From positions 124,001 to 188,000 of the forward strand of contig NZ_JACWMX010000005.1 in the NCBI RefSeq assembly GCF_014773245.1: a stretch of DNA of 64,000 bases, read 5' to 3'. Numbering within the stretch: position 1 is the stretch's first letter; the number at the start of each line of letters is the position of its first letter. This DNA is from Mucilaginibacter glaciei. Lineage in GTDB: Bacteria > Bacteroidota > Bacteroidia > Sphingobacteriales > Sphingobacteriaceae. A model generated the notes under the pieces. The model worked only from the letters and a program-made list of their open reading frames with translations. It searched no databases and was not told where the DNA came from. Shown here piece after piece: positions 61,686 through 64,000 of the stretch. The translations under genes and the position numbers were made by a program.

Positions 61686-63713
61686 ATGGATTTTAAAATA
61701 ACTTCTCAATACGTTCCTACCGGCGATCAGCCCGAAGCCATCCGCCAGTTGGTTGAGGGTGTCAATAATGGCGATCCTTTCCAAACCCTTTTGGGGGTTA
61801 CCGGGTCGGGTAAAACGTTTAGCATTGCCAACGTAATTGAGCAAACCCAAAAGCCTACGCTGATACTAAGCCATAACAAAACACTCGCGGCGCAGCTATA
61901 CGGCGAATTCAAGCAGTTCTTCCCGGATAACGCCGTGAACTACTTTGTATCTTATTACGATTATTACCAGCCCGAGGCGTTCATCCCCTCGTCAAATACC
62001 TATATAGAAAAGGACCTGCAAATAAACGAGGAGATAGAAAAACTGCGTTTACGTACCACGTCGGCACTTATGAGCGGCCGCAGGGATGTCATCGTGGTAT
62101 CGTCCATTTCCTGTATTTACGGTATGGGTAACCCCGAAGATTTTGCCAATTCGGTATTCAAATTCGCGGTAGGTACCCGCATTAGCCGGAATGCCTTTTT
62201 ACATAGATTGGTAGAAATACTGTATGCCCGTACTACTGCCGATTTCAAACGTGGTACCTTTAGGGTTAAAGGCGATACGGTAGATATTTTCCCGGCGTAT
62301 ATGGATTACGCTTACCGCATTTCCTTCTTCGGCGACGACATTGAGGAATTAAGCACTTTTGATATTACAACCGGCAAAACCATCGAGAAGATGACGCATA
62401 TGGTGGTTTACCCCGCCAACCTGTATGTCGCCCCGCGCGAGCGTTTCCAGCAATCTGTCTGGGCCATACAAGAAGAACTGGAAAGCCGCAAAAAGCAATT
62501 TATAGATGACGGCCGCTTTATTGAAGCTAAACGATTGGAAGAACGGGTAAACTACGATCTGGAGATGATCCGCGAATTGGGTTATTGCAGCGGGATTGAA
62601 AATTACTCCCGCTTTTTTGATGGCCGCCAGCCCGGTATGCGCCCTTTCTGCCTGCTGGATTATTTCCCGAACGATTACCTGATGGTGATCGACGAGAGCC
62701 ACGTTACCGTTCCGCAGATCCGAGCCATGTACGGCGGCGACCGGTCGAGGAAGATCTCGTTAGTTGACTATGGTTTCCGTTTGCCTGCGGCGATGGATAA
62801 CCGCCCGCTCAACTTCCAGGAGTTTGAGCGTTTGGCCCCGCAAACTATTTATGTAAGCGCAACCCCCGCGGATTTTGAATTGGAAAAATCGGGCGGTGTG
62901 GTGGTAGAGCAGGTAATCAGGCCTACGGGTTTGCTTGACCCGCTGATTGACGTGCGCCCGGTGATTAACCAGGTGGATGATTTGCTGGACGAGGTGGATA
63001 AAACCATTAAGATGGGCGACCGGATCCTGGTAACCACCCTCACCAAACGCATGGCCGAAGAATTAGCCAAGTACATGGACAGGCTGGGCATTAAGTGCCG
63101 CTACATCCATTCGGAGGTGAAGACTTTAGAGCGTGTGGAGATCCTGCGGGGTTTACGTTTAGGCGAATTTGACGTACTGATAGGCATTAACTTGTTGCGT
63201 GAGGGGTTGGATCTGCCGGAGGTATCTTTGGTAGCTATCCTGGATGCGGATAAAGAGGGTTTTCTGCGGTCGGAGCGTTCATTGATCCAAACCATTGGCC
63301 GTGCCGCCCGTAATGATAGGGGCAGGGTAATTATGTATGCCGATAAAATAACCGATTCGATGCAAATAACGATGGACGAAACCATGCGCCGCCGCGAATT
63401 GCAGATGAAATACAATACCGAACATGGTATTACCCCAAGAACGGTGGGTAAAACCAAAGAAGAGATCATGGAGCAAACCTCAGTGGTCGACTTTAAAGGT
63501 GGGGTGCAGAAGGCCTATGTCGAGGCGGATACGATATCAATGGCCGCCGACCCGATAGTGCAGTATATGACCAAGCCCGATTTGAAAAAATCTATTGATA
63601 ATACCCGTAAAGACATGGTTGCCGCTGCCAAGAACATGGATTTCTTGCTGGCTGCTAAACTGCGTGACGAAATGTTTGCGCTGGAAAAAATGATGGAGGA
63701 GAAATTCTCATAA
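61686..63713 (+). CDS. uvrB: Excinuclease ABC subunit UvrB
   Basis: 675 residues, normal length. Walker A is GVTGSGKT (37-44), the beta-hairpin is in SYYDYYQPEAFIPSSNTYI, helicase motifs include DESHV and QTIGRAARN, and a C-terminal UVR domain (LRDEMFALEKMMEEKF) binds UvrC. It verifies DNA damage in nucleotide excision repair. It is divergent from upp, with no SOS box that I can recognise upstream. Confidence 0.97.
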   Translation: MDFKITSQYVPTGDQPEAIRQLVEGVNNGDPFQTLLGVTGSGKTFSIANVIEQTQKPTLILSHNKTLAAQLYGEFKQFFPDNAVNYFVSYYDYYQPEAFIPSSNTYIEKDLQINEEIEKLRLRTTSALMSGRRDVIVVSSISCIYGMGNPEDFANSVFKFAVGTRISRNAFLHRLVEILYARTTADFKRGTFRVKGDTVDIFPAYMDYAYRISFFGDDIEELSTFDITTGKTIEKMTHMVVYPANLYVAPRERFQQSVWAIQEELESRKKQFIDDGRFIEAKRLEERVNYDLEMIRELGYCSGIENYSRFFDGRQPGMRPFCLLDYFPNDYLMVIDESHVTVPQIRAMYGGDRSRKISLVDYGFRLPAAMDNRPLNFQEFERLAPQTIYVSATPADFELEKSGGVVVEQVIRPTGLLDPLIDVRPVINQVDDLLDEVDKTIKMGDRILVTTLTKRMAEELAKYMDRLGIKCRYIHSEVKTLERVEILRGLRLGEFDVLIGINLLREGLDLPEVSLVAILDADKEGFLRSERSLIQTIGRAARNDRGRVIMYADKITDSMQITMDETMRRRELQMKYNTEHGITPRTVGKTKEEIMEQTSVVDFKGGVQKAYVEADTISMAADPIVQYMTKPDLKKSIDNTRKDMVAAAKNMDFLLAAKLRDEMFALEKMMEEKFS

Positions 63714-63768
63714 ATAGATGTGCAGATTTCAAATATGCGGATGTGCAGATAATTTTTAAATTTGAGTG

Positions 63769-64000
63769 ATGGAAGTGATGCAACTTGCAGATCTTGATCT
63801 AAATAAAACTTATAGTTATGCCGATTACCTGAAATGGACATTTGAGGAGCGGCTGGAGTTGATAAAGGGTAAGATCTTTGAAATTATACCCGCTCCGGCA
63901 TCTAAGCATCAAATGATCTCAATGGTTTTATCCGGAGAACTTTATATTTTTTTTAAAGGGAAGAATTGCAAAGCTTATGCGGCACCTTTTGATGTTAGGC
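63769..64000 (+). CDS. Uma2/DUF820-like protein, N-terminal part
   Basis: Open from the ATG at 63769 to the window end (77 residues): MEVMQLADLDLNKTYSYADY, then EERLELIKGKIFEIIPAPA and SKHQMISMVLSGELYIFFKG. This is the start of the Uma2 (DUF820) family, PD-(D/E)XK-like putative endonucleases. The catalytic part lies beyond the window. A 11-base direct repeat (GATGTGCAGAT at 63718 and 63740) precedes it. Confidence 0.75.
   Translation, partial: MEVMQLADLDLNKTYSYADYLKWTFEERLELIKGKIFEIIPAPASKHQMISMVLSGELYIFFKGKNCKAYAAPFDVR

Overview
The window reads as a chromosomal segment of a Bacteroidota bacterium, most likely family Sphingobacteriaceae and a Mucilaginibacter- or Pedobacter-like genus; the genus is inference. 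Support comes from a SusC/SusD pair and another TonB-dependent receptor, many lipoproteins with the lipobox close to the N-terminus, Bacteroidota-restricted families (DUF2480, DUF6427, OstA-like LPS protein, RemB-like protein, DUF3109), and promoters of the TTTG / TAnnTTTG type, best seen in front of the single tRNA gene (Val, UAC).

Layout. 1-1722: tail of an RND efflux operon (adaptor, then the pump cut by the window edge). 1947-5017: secreted M61 peptidase, a nested palindrome, a tiny membrane protein and a PAS protein. 5097-7504: BlaI-type repressor and an M56 BlaR1-type protein fused to two TonB C-terminal domains and a plug-like tail. 7635-12272: beta-CASP nuclease, 2-oxoglutarate/iron oxygenase and a secreted Trp/Gln-rich repeat protein. 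12349-15638: two tandem copies of a two-gene cassette of secreted ferritin-like proteins. 16079-27209: a small orphan gene, tRNA-Val, a receptor/lipoprotein/histidine-phosphatase operon and a SusCD pair. 27382-34272: ClpS, a glycine-rich exported protein, a large MG2/plug protein, dCTP deaminase, an unlisted tiny lipoprotein, and a tightly overlapping PPTase-LipB-SGNH operon. 34340-42664: MoxR ATPase with a SurA-like foldase, an unknown protein with RdgB, an OstA-like LPS protein, TilS and a PH-like membrane protein. 42883-45061: an AT-richer accessory patch with a frameshifted secreted papain-like protein and a small secreted partner. 45104-56772: RemB-like barrel, GDP-mannose dehydratase, then a mostly minus-strand envelope and housekeeping run (DUF3109, DUF3108, DUF2480, PpiD, LptC, FadL-like barrel, CoaX, PurQ, DUF6427). 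56949-61444: glycosyltransferase, LpxH-like phosphoesterase, tiny membrane protein, DinB, orphan HicB-like protein coupled to a HAD nucleotidase, uracil phosphoribosyltransferase. 61686-64000: UvrB and the start of a Uma2-like gene.

How the genes fit together. Much of the window serves the cell envelope: OM assembly and foldases (SurA-like, PpiD), LPS transport (OstA-like, LptC), lipid A (LpxH-like), surface polysaccharide (Gmd, RemB-like), nutrient receptors (SusCD, TBDR) and efflux. No classical mobile element, CRISPR array or integrase was found.

The most unusual signals are not protein genes. They are two composite mirror-symmetric intergenic elements (38037-38304 and 47984-48174) built of hairpins whose stems change in a compensated way while their flanks stay constant; a nine-base-phased palindrome at 3946-3986; a candidate minus-strand small RNA near 15783-15905; and a set of TAnnTTTG boxes placed only 4-9 bases before start codons, which suggests leaderless or nearly leaderless transcripts. 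Among proteins, the BlaR1-TonB-TonB-plug fusion, the duplicated ferritin-like cassette, the receptor-lipoprotein-phosphatase operon and the frameshifted papain-like gene deserve follow-up.
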